DNA of 64,000 nt from JAGNXB01 sp964471595 (GTDB lineage Bacteria; Bacteroidota; Bacteroidia; Chitinophagales; Saprospiraceae), in the NCBI GenBank assembly GCA_964471595.1, contig CAYYGN010000001.1:62001-126000 (forward strand), in the 5' to 3' direction. Made by a program: the position numbers and the translations under genes. Shown piece by piece: positions 8,045 to 15,844 of this stretch (position 1 is the first letter of the stretch; each line of letters starts with the position of its first letter). The notes under the pieces were generated by a model. That model saw only the letters and a list, made by a program, of their open reading frames with translations, did no database searches and was not told the DNA's origin.

Positions 8045-9099
8045 TGCAGCGCGCCAGGTTTTCCGGAAGGCAAAAGTTCATCCTTGGCCTTGTCGTGTTG
8101 GTTACAGGTACAGGCCTGGCTCTGGCCGGATGGTTGTATTTGGTATTCCTTGCTCCTAACATCCAGCTGCACTCGGAGGAGGATTTGCTTTTCATTCCCA
8201 CCGGGGCTACCTATCCCCAGGTATCGGACAGTCTTGCCATCCACGGCTTTCTGAAAGACAAACAGCGTTTTGAACGGGTAGCCTCTCTTCTGGATTACCC
8301 CCGGCTGGTCAAACCAGGCAAATACCGGATAAGGGCCGGCATGAGCAACCTTCAATTGGTTCGCCTTCTGCGAAGTGGTCAACAGGAACCCGTCAGGCTC
8401 ACTTTGCATCAGGCAAGAACGGTTGAAGAACTGGCCGGAAAGATGGCAGCCCGGCTGGAGCCGGATTCTGCTGAAATCCTGCAGGCTTTTGTCCGCCTGC
8501 GTGATTTTGCACCGGACATCCCCCTGGGAGAGGATTCAGCGCTTTGCCTGGTCATACCCAATACCTATGAAGTCTGGTGGAATATCTCACCGTCAGGAAT
8601 TCTGGATCGACTGTGGAAAGAAAACCAACGCTTTTGGCACCCGGAACGGCTCGAAAAGGCGAAGCGATTAGGGCTTACCCCTGTCCAGGTTTATATCCTC
8701 GCATCGATCGTGGAGAAGGAGACCAGAGTGGTCGCCGAGAAGTCTACTCTGGCAGGGGTATATCTCAACAGGCTCCGCATCGGGATGCCCCTACAGGCTG
8801 ACCCTACCGTCGTGTTTGCCCTTGGTGATTTTTCCCGGGAAAGGGTTTTGCACAGTGACCTTTCGTTCGATTCCCCTTACAACACCTACTTGTACAACGG
8901 GCTTCCACCTGGCCCCATTTGTATGCCCGAGATTAATTCCATTCAAGCAGTACTTGAAGCGGAGCAACATGAATATCTGTATTTCTGTGCCCGAGCGGAC
9001 AATAGTGGCGCTCACGTTTTTGCCAGGACACTGGAGGCCCATGCCGCCAATGCCCGTCGGTTCCGTAAATGGCTGGATGAAAAGGGCATCCTTCGGTAG
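8044..9099 (+). CDS. mltG: Endolytic murein transglycosylase MltG
   Basis: This is a YceG/MltG-type enzyme that cleaves nascent glycan strands in the membrane-proximal periplasm and helps set glycan length. The 351-residue protein begins with a short basic cytoplasmic tail and one transmembrane helix (about residues 11-35), followed by a LysM-like region and the catalytic domain. The conserved ILASIVEKETRV holds the catalytic glutamate, and AGVYLNRLRIGMPLQADPTV, YNTYLYNGLPPGPI and NSIQAVLEA are family signatures. The ATG overlaps the panB stop by one base; a TTG one codon earlier is not needed. Pairing with panB looks like operon economy rather than pathway logic. Confidence 0.95.
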   Translation: MQRARFSGRQKFILGLVVLVTGTGLALAGWLYLVFLAPNIQLHSEEDLLFIPTGATYPQVSDSLAIHGFLKDKQRFERVASLLDYPRLVKPGKYRIRAGMSNLQLVRLLRSGQQEPVRLTLHQARTVEELAGKMAARLEPDSAEILQAFVRLRDFAPDIPLGEDSALCLVIPNTYEVWWNISPSGILDRLWKENQRFWHPERLEKAKRLGLTPVQVYILASIVEKETRVVAEKSTLAGVYLNRLRIGMPLQADPTVVFALGDFSRERVLHSDLSFDSPYNTYLYNGLPPGPICMPEINSIQAVLEAEQHEYLYFCARADNSGAHVFARTLEAHAANARRFRKWLDEKGILR

Positions 9100-9210
9100 C
9101 CATTCGGTCGGGAATGGCTTATTTTTGCAAGCCTCCGACAATCCCAATGAACGTACGGATTGTTGTGGGGTCATTTCAATACCTTGTGGTTTCATAGGCC
9201 GGGCATCAAG

Positions 9211-10431
9211 ATGAAGATCCTGCAGCTTTGTAAGAAATTTCCTTATCCTCTGAAAGACGGCGAGTCCATTGCCGTCACCCACATGAGTCGTGCCATGCGC
9301 GATTTGGGGTGTGAAATCACCCTACTGAGCATGAATACGGTCAAACATTATTTTGATACCAATCAACTCCCGGACAGTTTCGACCACTACAAGGAGATCT
9401 TCTATACCGAGATAGACAACCGTATCAAACCCTGGGAAGCTTTCATTCACTTGTTCCGTAAGGGATCCTACAATATCAACCGGTTTGTTTGCCCGGCCTT
9501 TCATCAAATGCTTCGGCATATCCTGCAGGAGGAGCGGTTTGACATCATTCAGCTTGAAACGCTCTACCTGGCGCCCTACATACCCACGATCAGAAAATAC
9601 AGCAAGGCTCTCATTGCACTTCGCAGCCATAATGTCGAGCACGAAATCTGGCAGCGAATGGCGGACAACACCAGGCCCGGACTAAAAAGGTGGTACCTGC
9701 AGCATCTGGCCCGCAAACTCAAGACCTACGAAGAGAGCCAGTTGAACCAGGCAGACCTGTTGATCACCATGACCCAAAGGGATCTGGACAAATTCAGGCA
9801 AATGGGATTTCGCGGAGAGTCGATCGTGGCACCTATCGGCATTGACAGCGAATGGTATGCCCCCTCCCCACCTTCAGGGAAGCAACCGCCCCAGGCGATT
9901 GGTTTTATCGGTTCGCTGGATTGGATGCCCAATCTGGAAGGTCTCAACTGGTTTTTGGATGCCGTTTGGCCTCAAGTCAGGGAACTCTATCCTCAGGCCA
10001 GATTGCATATTGCCGGCAGGAACATGCCGTCAAGCTACCGGCAAAAGTCGATACCAGGCGTGGACTTCATGGGAGAAGTACGCAGTGCGATCAAATTCAT
10101 ACGGGACCATGATATCCTGATTGTTCCCCTGCTTTCCGGAAGTGGCATGAGGGTCAAAATCCTGGAAGGACTTTTCATGGGGAAGACGGTCATCACTACC
10201 TCCGTCGGCCTGGAAGGGATCGATGCCCGACAAGGGGAAGAGATACTAATTGCCGACTCTGCCGAAGATTTTGCCCGAGGTATCGCCCTTTGTCTGAAAG
10301 ATCCTGAAGTGGCCCATAGGATCGGGCGGCAGGCTGCCTCATTTGCTGCGGGTCATTTCGACAACCGGAAGATCGCGCTCCACGTCCTGCAGAAATACGC
10401 CCAAAAGCGCATCAGCGTTCTTCCCGAGTAG
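9211..10431 (+). CDS. Glycosyltransferase, GT4-like
   Basis: A cytosolic GT-B glycosyltransferase of about 406 residues. The N-terminal domain starts with ILQLCKKFPYPLKDGESIAV, including the loop typical of acceptor-side domains. The C-terminal domain has IGFIGSLDWMPNLEGLNWFLD and the donor-binding region PLLSGSGMRVKILEGLFMGK followed by a TTS loop with the EX7-type glutamate. It probably adds a sugar to a surface glycan or glycolipid, but donor and acceptor cannot be read from sequence. I chose the internal ATG (MKILQLCKKF), which matches the family; the frame upstream is open but not protein-like. A TATTTTTG element at 9120-9127 could be its promoter, with a leader of about 80 nt. A related glycosyltransferase follows 27 nt downstream. 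Confidence 0.85.
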   Translation: MKILQLCKKFPYPLKDGESIAVTHMSRAMRDLGCEITLLSMNTVKHYFDTNQLPDSFDHYKEIFYTEIDNRIKPWEAFIHLFRKGSYNINRFVCPAFHQMLRHILQEERFDIIQLETLYLAPYIPTIRKYSKALIALRSHNVEHEIWQRMADNTRPGLKRWYLQHLARKLKTYEESQLNQADLLITMTQRDLDKFRQMGFRGESIVAPIGIDSEWYAPSPPSGKQPPQAIGFIGSLDWMPNLEGLNWFLDAVWPQVRELYPQARLHIAGRNMPSSYRQKSIPGVDFMGEVRSAIKFIRDHDILIVPLLSGSGMRVKILEGLFMGKTVITTSVGLEGIDARQGEEILIADSAEDFARGIALCLKDPEVAHRIGRQAASFAAGHFDNRKIALHVLQKYAQKRISVLPE

Positions 10432-10444
10432 CCGCGGGATTGGG

Positions 10445-10452
10445 TATTTTTG
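10445..10452 (+). promoter_or_regulatory. -7 element TATTTTTG abutting the second glycosyltransferase
   Basis: TATTTTTG matches TAnnTTTG and ends six bases before the ATG of the next gene, so the message would be almost leaderless. It may allow expression independent of the upstream glycosyltransferase. Confidence 0.45.
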
Positions 10453-10458
10453 CCCCGG

Positions 10459-11661
10459 ATGGATTTGCTGGTCATTGCGCCCCGGTTCCCCTGGCCACTG
10501 GAAAAAGGGGACAAACTGCGGTTGTATCAACAGTTGCGCCATCTCCAGGCCTACCACACCCTCCACTTGTTTGCCATTACACACGAGGACACCCCACCCT
10601 CCTCCCTGGCTCAGCTTGAGCCTTTTTGCCAGACCATAACCATTGTACGCATTCCGCCATGGAGACTGGTATGGAATCTCATGGTTGGAGCCCTCCGGGG
10701 GCTTCCGTTCTCGGTGGCCTATTTCACGGACCGGAAAGCCGGTAAAAAATTCATAGAAACCTACCAGGAAAGGAAACCTGACCTGGTATACGGACAATTG
10801 GCTCGAGTAGGTGAATACCTCCGGATGGTGCCTGCGCCACGCGTGATCGACATGATGGATGCTTTCTCTACCATCACAGCGCAACAAAGCGGAGTGGCCT
10901 CATTGATACTTCGTCCCTTGCTGAGATGGGAGTGGAAATCATTGAGCCAATATGAACGGCGGATCCGTTCCTGGACCGAAAAGCAGATATTCATATCCCA
11001 AAGGGACAGGGAGCTCATCGACCCCAAACTGACATGGGAGGCCCTTATTGTCCCCAACGGAATAGATCTGTCCTATTATCAACCCGCCCGGGCAGCCGGG
11101 AAGGAGTTCGATATCGTATTAGTGGGCAACATGGGATATTTCCCCAATGTTGAAGCCGCCAAATTCCTGGTCAGATCAATCATGCCTCTTTTGTGGGCAC
11201 AAAAGCCGGACGCAAGGGTTTTGTTGGCAGGAGCCAGACCTTCCCGTCAGGTCCGTGCATTGGCGGAAAACAGGGTGACGGTATCCGGATGGATGGCCGA
11301 TATCCGACAAGCCTACTCCAGTGGTAAGGTCTTTGTAGCGCCACTTTTTCAGGGGGCCGGCCAACAGAACAAGATCCTGGAAGCCATGGGTATGGGCATT
11401 CCTGTCGTCACCACCCCCTGGGTGCACCAGTCAGTACCGGCCCCGGATGGCAAAGCTATGGTGGTGGCCACCACGGCCCGCGATTTTGCCCAAGTCATTC
11501 TGACACTCTTGGAGGACGATTTGTTGTGCGACCGGATCAGTGCCCATGCCTTAACCTATTTACGTGACAACTATAGCTGGCCGGAGAGTGTTTCCCGGAT
11601 GAACGATCATGCATTCTTACCCCTCAACCGCCCCACCCCCCATGCCCCAACTCCCCGTTGA
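10459..11661 (+). CDS. Glycosyltransferase, GT4-like
   Basis: A GT-B glycosyltransferase of 400 residues, similar in layout to the gene before it, so the two may be old paralogues acting on one glycan. It starts MDLLVIAPRFPWPLEKGDKL, has a central VLVGNMGYFPNVEAAKFLV strand-loop, and carries a C-terminal donor site (VFVAPLFQGAGQQNKILEAM, then GIPVVTTPW) with the conserved glutamate. A TTG three codons upstream also opens the frame, but the ATG is preceded by a good -7 element. The 3' end overlaps the likely ribBA start by 20 nt. The substrate is unknown; the small-chain relatives act in polysaccharide or glycolipid assembly. Confidence 0.85.
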   Translation: MDLLVIAPRFPWPLEKGDKLRLYQQLRHLQAYHTLHLFAITHEDTPPSSLAQLEPFCQTITIVRIPPWRLVWNLMVGALRGLPFSVAYFTDRKAGKKFIETYQERKPDLVYGQLARVGEYLRMVPAPRVIDMMDAFSTITAQQSGVASLILRPLLRWEWKSLSQYERRIRSWTEKQIFISQRDRELIDPKLTWEALIVPNGIDLSYYQPARAAGKEFDIVLVGNMGYFPNVEAAKFLVRSIMPLLWAQKPDARVLLAGARPSRQVRALAENRVTVSGWMADIRQAYSSGKVFVAPLFQGAGQQNKILEAMGMGIPVVTTPWVHQSVPAPDGKAMVVATTARDFAQVILTLLEDDLLCDRISAHALTYLRDNYSWPESVSRMNDHAFLPLNRPTPHAPTPR

Positions 11662-12766
11662 ATTGCATCAAATCGAAGACGCTCTTGCCGACATACGGTC
11701 GGGTAAGGTCATCATTGTGGTGGACGATGAGGACCGGGAAAATGAAGGAGATTTCATTTGTGCCGCCGAAATCGTCACACCGGAAATCATCAACTTCATG
11801 GCGACACACGGGCGAGGATTGATATGTGCGCCCATTGATGAAACCCGGGCCGATGACCTGGGACTGGAACTGATGGTTTCCCGGAATACGGCATTGCATG
11901 AGACCGCATTTACGGTTTCTATTGATCTCATCGGACATGGTTGTTCCACCGGTATTTCTGCTTATGACAGAGCCACGGGGATTCGTGCCCTGACCGATCC
12001 CGCATTCAAGTCATCGGATTTTGCCCGTCCTGGGCATATATTCCCTTTGCGGGCCAAAACGGGCGGTGTTCTCCGCAGAACCGGACATACCGAAGCTGCC
12101 GTAGATCTGGCGCGTATGGCCGGATTTTATCCGGCAGGGGTATTGGTCGAAATATTGAATGAGGATGGATCCATGGCCCGTCTGCCACAATTGGTGGAGA
12201 TCGCCACACGATTTGATTTGAAGATCATCTCCATCGCTCATTTGGTGGCGTACCGTTTGCAACGAGAAAAATTGATTCACCGGGAATACACCACTTCCCT
12301 GCCCTCTCCCATTGGTCCGCTCACCTTCACCGCCTATTCCCAGGTCACAACCGGTGATGTCCATCTTGCCGTGCGTTTCGGGCAATGGGAACCGCAGGAC
12401 ACAGTACCGGTCCGGGTACAATCATCCATCCATTATCCCGAAATCCATCAATTGCTCAAGCCGGGCACGGCCGAGCGATTTAATGCATTGCTCCGTATTT
12501 TCCAGATGCATGGCAAAGGACTTCTGGTCATCATGTGTCACAAGGATAAAATCGCTCCATTGGTGGACCAACTGCGAAACCTGTCCTTCGGAGAGGGTCA
12601 AGCGGCGGGTCCCATGGATGACAAAGATTACGGAGTTGGCGCTCAAATCATTCGCGACCAGGGCATTAGCCGGTTGGGTCTTATCAGTGATTCACCGGTA
12701 AAAAGGGTAGGTCTGGAAGGTTACGGACTGGAAATGGCGACCACTATCCCCTTACAAGCCATTTGA
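11642..12766 (+). CDS. ribBA: 3,4-dihydroxy-2-butanone-4-phosphate synthase with degenerate RibA half
   Basis: The N-terminal half is a clear RibB domain that converts ribulose 5-phosphate to the four-carbon riboflavin precursor: VIIVVDDEDRENEGDFICAA, THGRGLICAPID, FTVSIDL, RPGHIFPLRAKTGGVLRRTG and HTEAAVDLARMAG. The C-terminal half has the length and fold pattern of GTP cyclohydrolase II but lacks the zinc-binding cysteines (the HSEC...RCDCG region reads VQSSIHYPEIHQL) and the EGRG loop; only DKDYGVGAQII survives. I therefore expect only RibB activity, with GTP cyclohydrolase II supplied by the separate ribA 2.4 kb away. The start at MPQLPVELHQIEDALADI suits the family; an ATG 11 codons upstream is an alternative. 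It overlaps the convergent glycosyltransferase by 15 nt. Confidence 0.92.
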   Translation: MPQLPVELHQIEDALADIRSGKVIIVVDDEDRENEGDFICAAEIVTPEIINFMATHGRGLICAPIDETRADDLGLELMVSRNTALHETAFTVSIDLIGHGCSTGISAYDRATGIRALTDPAFKSSDFARPGHIFPLRAKTGGVLRRTGHTEAAVDLARMAGFYPAGVLVEILNEDGSMARLPQLVEIATRFDLKIISIAHLVAYRLQREKLIHREYTTSLPSPIGPLTFTAYSQVTTGDVHLAVRFGQWEPQDTVPVRVQSSIHYPEIHQLLKPGTAERFNALLRIFQMHGKGLLVIMCHKDKIAPLVDQLRNLSFGEGQAAGPMDDKDYGVGAQIIRDQGISRLGLISDSPVKRVGLEGYGLEMATTIPLQAI

Positions 12767-13771
12767 ACCGGAGGACCCTGACTGGCCTCGTTTCCCCGAA
12801 GCGCGAGCTTCGACAAAAGCGATCAGGCGCCGGGCCTGATGTTCCCAATGTGGAGGGCTCAGCCTGAAGGCTTCAGCCACGGGCCGCCGGAATCGGGCCC
12901 TAAACGCCATAGGGTCGGTTTGCAGCAGGAATTCCGCCAAAGTTTCGGCATCGCGGAATAGTACGCCTTGCCGGGGTTTTTCCACCAATCGGGACAGATG
13001 TCCTCCTTCCAGTCCAATGACGGGCAATCCCCCCTGTAAGGCCTCCCCAACAGCCATGCCGTAGGATTCGTATGGGCTACAGGTAAAGAAAGCATCGTAC
13101 TGGCCCATGCGGCTCCACCAGATCTCAGGCAATTCCGGGCCCAAATACCTGAAACATCCGTCACTCCAGTCTGCCGACATTTGGCAGACACGGCCGGCAT
13201 ATTCCGGATGGATTCGGTCATCCCCAACAATGTCTATAAGTACTTTGTCTGCTCCGACTCCCCTGTTTAGGAGTATGGCCATGGTATTGAGCCAACCCTT
13301 TTCAGGCACAAGATTGCCAACAGCCAGGAAACGCAATGGTCCCCGCACCGGAACAGGTTCCAACACAGGGACAGATTCACGGCCGGGTTCAAGGACCAAA
13401 ATGGATGACGGGGCCCAGCCACATGCCTCCCATTCATCCCGCGATGTAGAGCTTGGCACAACAACACCGTCCAGGGTAGGGTGCGCTTCTGCCAACCAGG
13501 AAATTTGCTCCCTGGAGACCATATGGGCCAATAGTATCATCAGTTTTCCTTCATCAGGAAGACAACCGGACAGCGCGCCCATCCACAAGGAGTCCCATAG
13601 TACTACCGCATTTTGTAATCCACCTGAGAAGTCGGGAGACGGTACGCTGCGAAACATCTCCATGCCGGAACTTTTCAGGGCCGCCATCAGGGATTCGTTA
13701 TACCTGTTGCCTCCGGAAACAAAAGTCCGGGATTCGGGTACCACCCAAATCCACGGTGAAGTGGATATCAT
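12752..13771 (-). CDS. Glycosyltransferase, GT4 family (pterin-like cluster)
   Basis: A 339-residue GT-B glycosyltransferase. The C-terminal Rossmann domain is clear: RFLAVGNLVPEKGWLNTMAI, then FFTCSPYESYGMAVGEALQG with the nucleotide-sugar-binding EX7E motif, then GLPVIGLEGGHLSRLV. The start is fixed by a four-base ATGA overlap with the stop of the PTPS-like gene, which implies coupled translation; the frame is open 19 codons further upstream. It is the last gene of the leftward operon ribA - dehydrogenase - PTPS-like - glycosyltransferase, so its acceptor is plausibly the product of those enzymes. That is inference from context. The C-terminus is a short Ser/Gly/Arg-rich tail that overlaps the 3' end of ribBA. 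Confidence 0.85.
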   Translation of the reverse strand: MISTSPWIWVVPESRTFVSGGNRYNESLMAALKSSGMEMFRSVPSPDFSGGLQNAVVLWDSLWMGALSGCLPDEGKLMILLAHMVSREQISWLAEAHPTLDGVVVPSSTSRDEWEACGWAPSSILVLEPGRESVPVLEPVPVRGPLRFLAVGNLVPEKGWLNTMAILLNRGVGADKVLIDIVGDDRIHPEYAGRVCQMSADWSDGCFRYLGPELPEIWWSRMGQYDAFFTCSPYESYGMAVGEALQGGLPVIGLEGGHLSRLVEKPRQGVLFRDAETLAEFLLQTDPMAFRARFRRPVAEAFRLSPPHWEHQARRLIAFVEARASGKRGQSGSSGSNGL

Positions 13772-14148
13772 GGCACCGGTGCCGTAAATGAGGCGCTGGC
13801 CATTGGCGTTTCGACCACCCTTATGCATAATTCTCCCTTAAAAAAGGACTTTGCCCGTCGGGCAACCTCTCCATGAATCCAATACGCCATAAACTCAGTT
13901 GTGGTGAGTTGGCCTTGGAATTCCTCCATTTCATCCAGGTTGCGATACGCCAAATGCTGCAAGACTTGCCGGAGGATGCCCAGCGCTTCACCGATATCGA
14001 TCACTACTTGATGGGCATTCAAAGTAGCCGTTCGAAATGCCGCCTGGACGTTGAATGTAGCCCCGTGAAGACCCTGAGCCGGACCGAAGAACGGGTCAGG
14101 GAGGGAATGCGCAATCATCACATGATCGGATACCTGCAATTCATACAT
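13768..14148 (-). CDS. Divergent 6-pyruvoyl-tetrahydropterin synthase / QueD-like protein
   Basis: A small T-fold protein of about 126 residues. Order and spacing fit the PTPS/QueD family: DHVMIAHSLP (first zinc histidine), GLHGATFNV, VVIDIGEALGILRQVLQHL, YRNLDEM, LTTTEFMAYWI and VVETP with the C-terminal pterin-binding glutamate. Several catalytic residues are altered: the HGH pair reads HGA, the catalytic cysteine position holds PAQ, and the proton-relay Asp-His before NLD reads Ala-Tyr. It should not be called an ordinary QueD or PTPS; a changed reaction on a pterin-like substrate is more likely. I prefer the ATG giving MYELQVSDHVMIAH; an upstream ATG at 14208 would add 20 unrelated-looking residues. 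It is coupled to the glycosyltransferase by an ATGA overlap. Confidence 0.82.
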   Translation of the reverse strand: MYELQVSDHVMIAHSLPDPFFGPAQGLHGATFNVQAAFRTATLNAHQVVIDIGEALGILRQVLQHLAYRNLDEMEEFQGQLTTTEFMAYWIHGEVARRAKSFFKGELCIRVVETPMASASFTAPVP

Positions 14149-14230
14149 GGACAAAGAATAAGCCTGCCAAGTTAAGGGATACGGGTCGTCTGATCCCAAT
14201 TCAAACACTATGTGTTATTTACTTTCAGCG

Positions 14231-15205
14231 TCAATCGGGGTAGACAAGATGGACGTTGAGGTCAGGCAAAACCCCCGTTCTCAGGCGTTCAAAAAAGGCG
14301 GGGGATTGAAGAAAAGGAATGGCTTCTCCGACAAAGCGGTCCCATTCTTTTTCCTTTAGGAGGCGGAAAACCAACTCCTTTCTTGCTGCCAGGTCCCAGG
14401 TGGGCCCTATATGGGGTGAAAGGCGACTTACCTGTGAGGAAATGATGCGTTTCCGGCCATAGTGAAAACTGCTGCCGAGGTCAAGATGCACCTTTTGCTG
14501 GCCATACCAGCTCAGTTCAACCAGTCGCCCTTCCTCCAGCAACGCATCAATACCCTGTTGCAGGCCTTGGGCCGTGGCGCTGGTATGGAATACCAGGTGC
14601 ATGCCCTCATAATGTGGCTCACTACCGGTCCACAAACGCCAGCCATGGGCCTCTGCCAGATCTTTTCTTTCTGGCATTATTTCCGCAATGAACAGGTTGA
14701 TGCCAGACATTCCCCGCAGCAAATGGGCGATCAGGGCACCCACCAAACCATATCCGATCACCAGGATATTTTCACCCATCATGGGTTGTGCATCCCAAAC
14801 GGCATTGACCGCCGTCTCCAGATTGCTGGCCAGAACTGCCCGCTCCATTGGTATTTCAGGAGGAATGACCGTAACATCTGCCACCCGAACGCAACAAAGG
14901 GATTGGTGGGGGTGCATGAGATGGACTTTTTCACCCAACCATTCCCTGGGACCGGCAATGACCTCCCCGGCAAGGGAATATCCATAGGTGAACGGAAAGG
15001 AGAAATGGCCATCCATGTAAGGGACCCGCATGACATCGTGCAACGAAGCGGGGACATTCCCTTTGGCCACCAAACGCTCGGTACCCATGCTTACCATGGA
15101 GCAATGCGCTTTTACCCAACATTCATCCGGGCCAGGGCGCTTCAATACCTTTTCTCTGAGGAGGGACCGGTGATCATCCACATGCCACAATGCCCGGGCC
15201 TCCAT
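14231..15205 (-). CDS. MDR-type zinc-binding dehydrogenase, BchC-like
   Basis: A 324-residue medium-chain dehydrogenase/reductase. The N-terminal GroES-like lobe has AHCSMVSMGTERLVAKGNVP, FTYGYSLAGEVIA and GEKVHLMHPHQS. The Rossmann lobe has NILVIGYGLVGALIAHLL followed by the LFIAEIMPERK strand. The four-cysteine structural zinc loop of classical alcohol dehydrogenases is missing, as in the BchC/threonine-dehydrogenase-like branch. It probably oxidises or reduces an alcohol/keto group with NAD(P), but the substrate is unknown. It begins five bases after the ribA stop and is followed by the PTPS-like gene, so it belongs to the same leftward operon. I infer that it works on an intermediate made by these neighbours. 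Confidence 0.85.
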   Translation of the reverse strand: MEARALWHVDDHRSLLREKVLKRPGPDECWVKAHCSMVSMGTERLVAKGNVPASLHDVMRVPYMDGHFSFPFTYGYSLAGEVIAGPREWLGEKVHLMHPHQSLCCVRVADVTVIPPEIPMERAVLASNLETAVNAVWDAQPMMGENILVIGYGLVGALIAHLLRGMSGINLFIAEIMPERKDLAEAHGWRLWTGSEPHYEGMHLVFHTSATAQGLQQGIDALLEEGRLVELSWYGQQKVHLDLGSSFHYGRKRIISSQVSRLSPHIGPTWDLAARKELVFRLLKEKEWDRFVGEAIPFLQSPAFFERLRTGVLPDLNVHLVYPD

Positions 15206-15210
15206 GCGAT

Positions 15211-15798
15211 TTACTTGAAATTGAGCAAATGTCCCATCCGCTCCTGTTTGGTACGGAGATAGGACTCATTCTGATGATCGGGATCTATGATCAGTGGCAA
15301 TCGCTCAGCGATTTCGATGCCGCTGCCAGCCAGGGCGTCCACTTTATCCGGGTTATTGGTCAGGAGCCGGATGGAAAATATGCCGAGGTCTTGCAGTATG
15401 GCCACCGCTATTTCATAAGATCTGGCGTCCGCTTCGAATCCCAGATGGAGGTTGGCATCAACGGTATTCAATCCTTCGTCCTGGAGGCGATAGGCTTTGA
15501 TTTTATTGATGATACCTATGCCTCTGCCTTCCTGTCTCAAATAAATGACGACACCACCTTGCAGGCTGGCTTGCTGCATGGCTTTGTCCAATTGAGGGCC
15601 ACAGTCACAACGCCGGGATCCCCAAACATCACCCGTAATGCATTCGGAATGGATCCGAACCAAGACGGGACCTTGAGGCTTGAATGAGGCATGAACCATG
15701 GCAAAATGAGGCATTGGCTCCGATTCCTTGTCTGCGTAGGCAATCATTTGGAATTCACCCCATCGCGTGGGTATAAGTACCTCGGCCTGTCTTTTCAT
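15211..15798 (-). CDS. ribA: GTP cyclohydrolase II (stand-alone)
   Basis: The enzyme opens GTP to 2,5-diamino-6-ribosylamino-4(3H)-pyrimidinone 5'-phosphate, formate and pyrophosphate. All key motifs are intact: RIHSECITGDVWGSRRCDCG (three zinc cysteines), VIYLRQEGRGIGIINKI, DEGLNTVDANLHLGF and LLTNNPDKVDALAG. It is 195 residues long, like stand-alone RibA. I chose the start MKRQAEVLIPTRWGEF because it aligns with known RibA N-termini and lies just after TAACTTTG, a perfect -7 element. An ATG at 15846 (MSETYNFVVTLL) would overlap the start codon of the divergent methyltransferase. It leads the leftward operon and may feed both riboflavin synthesis (the ribBA cyclohydrolase half is degenerate) and the neighbouring pathway. 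Confidence 0.95.
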   Translation of the reverse strand: MKRQAEVLIPTRWGEFQMIAYADKESEPMPHFAMVHASFKPQGPVLVRIHSECITGDVWGSRRCDCGPQLDKAMQQASLQGGVVIYLRQEGRGIGIINKIKAYRLQDEGLNTVDANLHLGFEADARSYEIAVAILQDLGIFSIRLLTNNPDKVDALAGSGIEIAERLPLIIDPDHQNESYLRTKQERMGHLLNFK

Positions 15799-15844
15799 TC
15801 CGTTAGGAGCCAGCAAAGTTACCACAAAGTTGTATGTTTCCGAC
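15799..15844. promoter_or_regulatory. Compact divergent promoter between ribA and the methyltransferase
   Basis: Only 46 bp separate the two preferred start codons. Leftward, TAACTTTG (15821-15814) is an exact -7 match placed about 15 nt before the ribA ATG. Rightward, TATGTTTC (15833-15840) is a one-mismatch match ending four bases before the methyltransferase ATG. The two elements lie 11 bp apart, so the polymerases would compete and the operons could be co-regulated. No clear TTTG -33 boxes are seen. Confidence 0.5.

Noticed and set aside
9120..9197. Sixteen-codon leader peptide (ATG at 9147) before the first glycosyltransferase
   Set aside because: It follows a TATTTTTG box, but there is no attenuator hairpin and no codon bias, so there is no support for a leader.
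14462..15262. 266-codon rightward frame opposite the MDR dehydrogenase
   Set aside because: The antisense strand encodes a coherent dehydrogenase with family motifs; the shadow frame has none.
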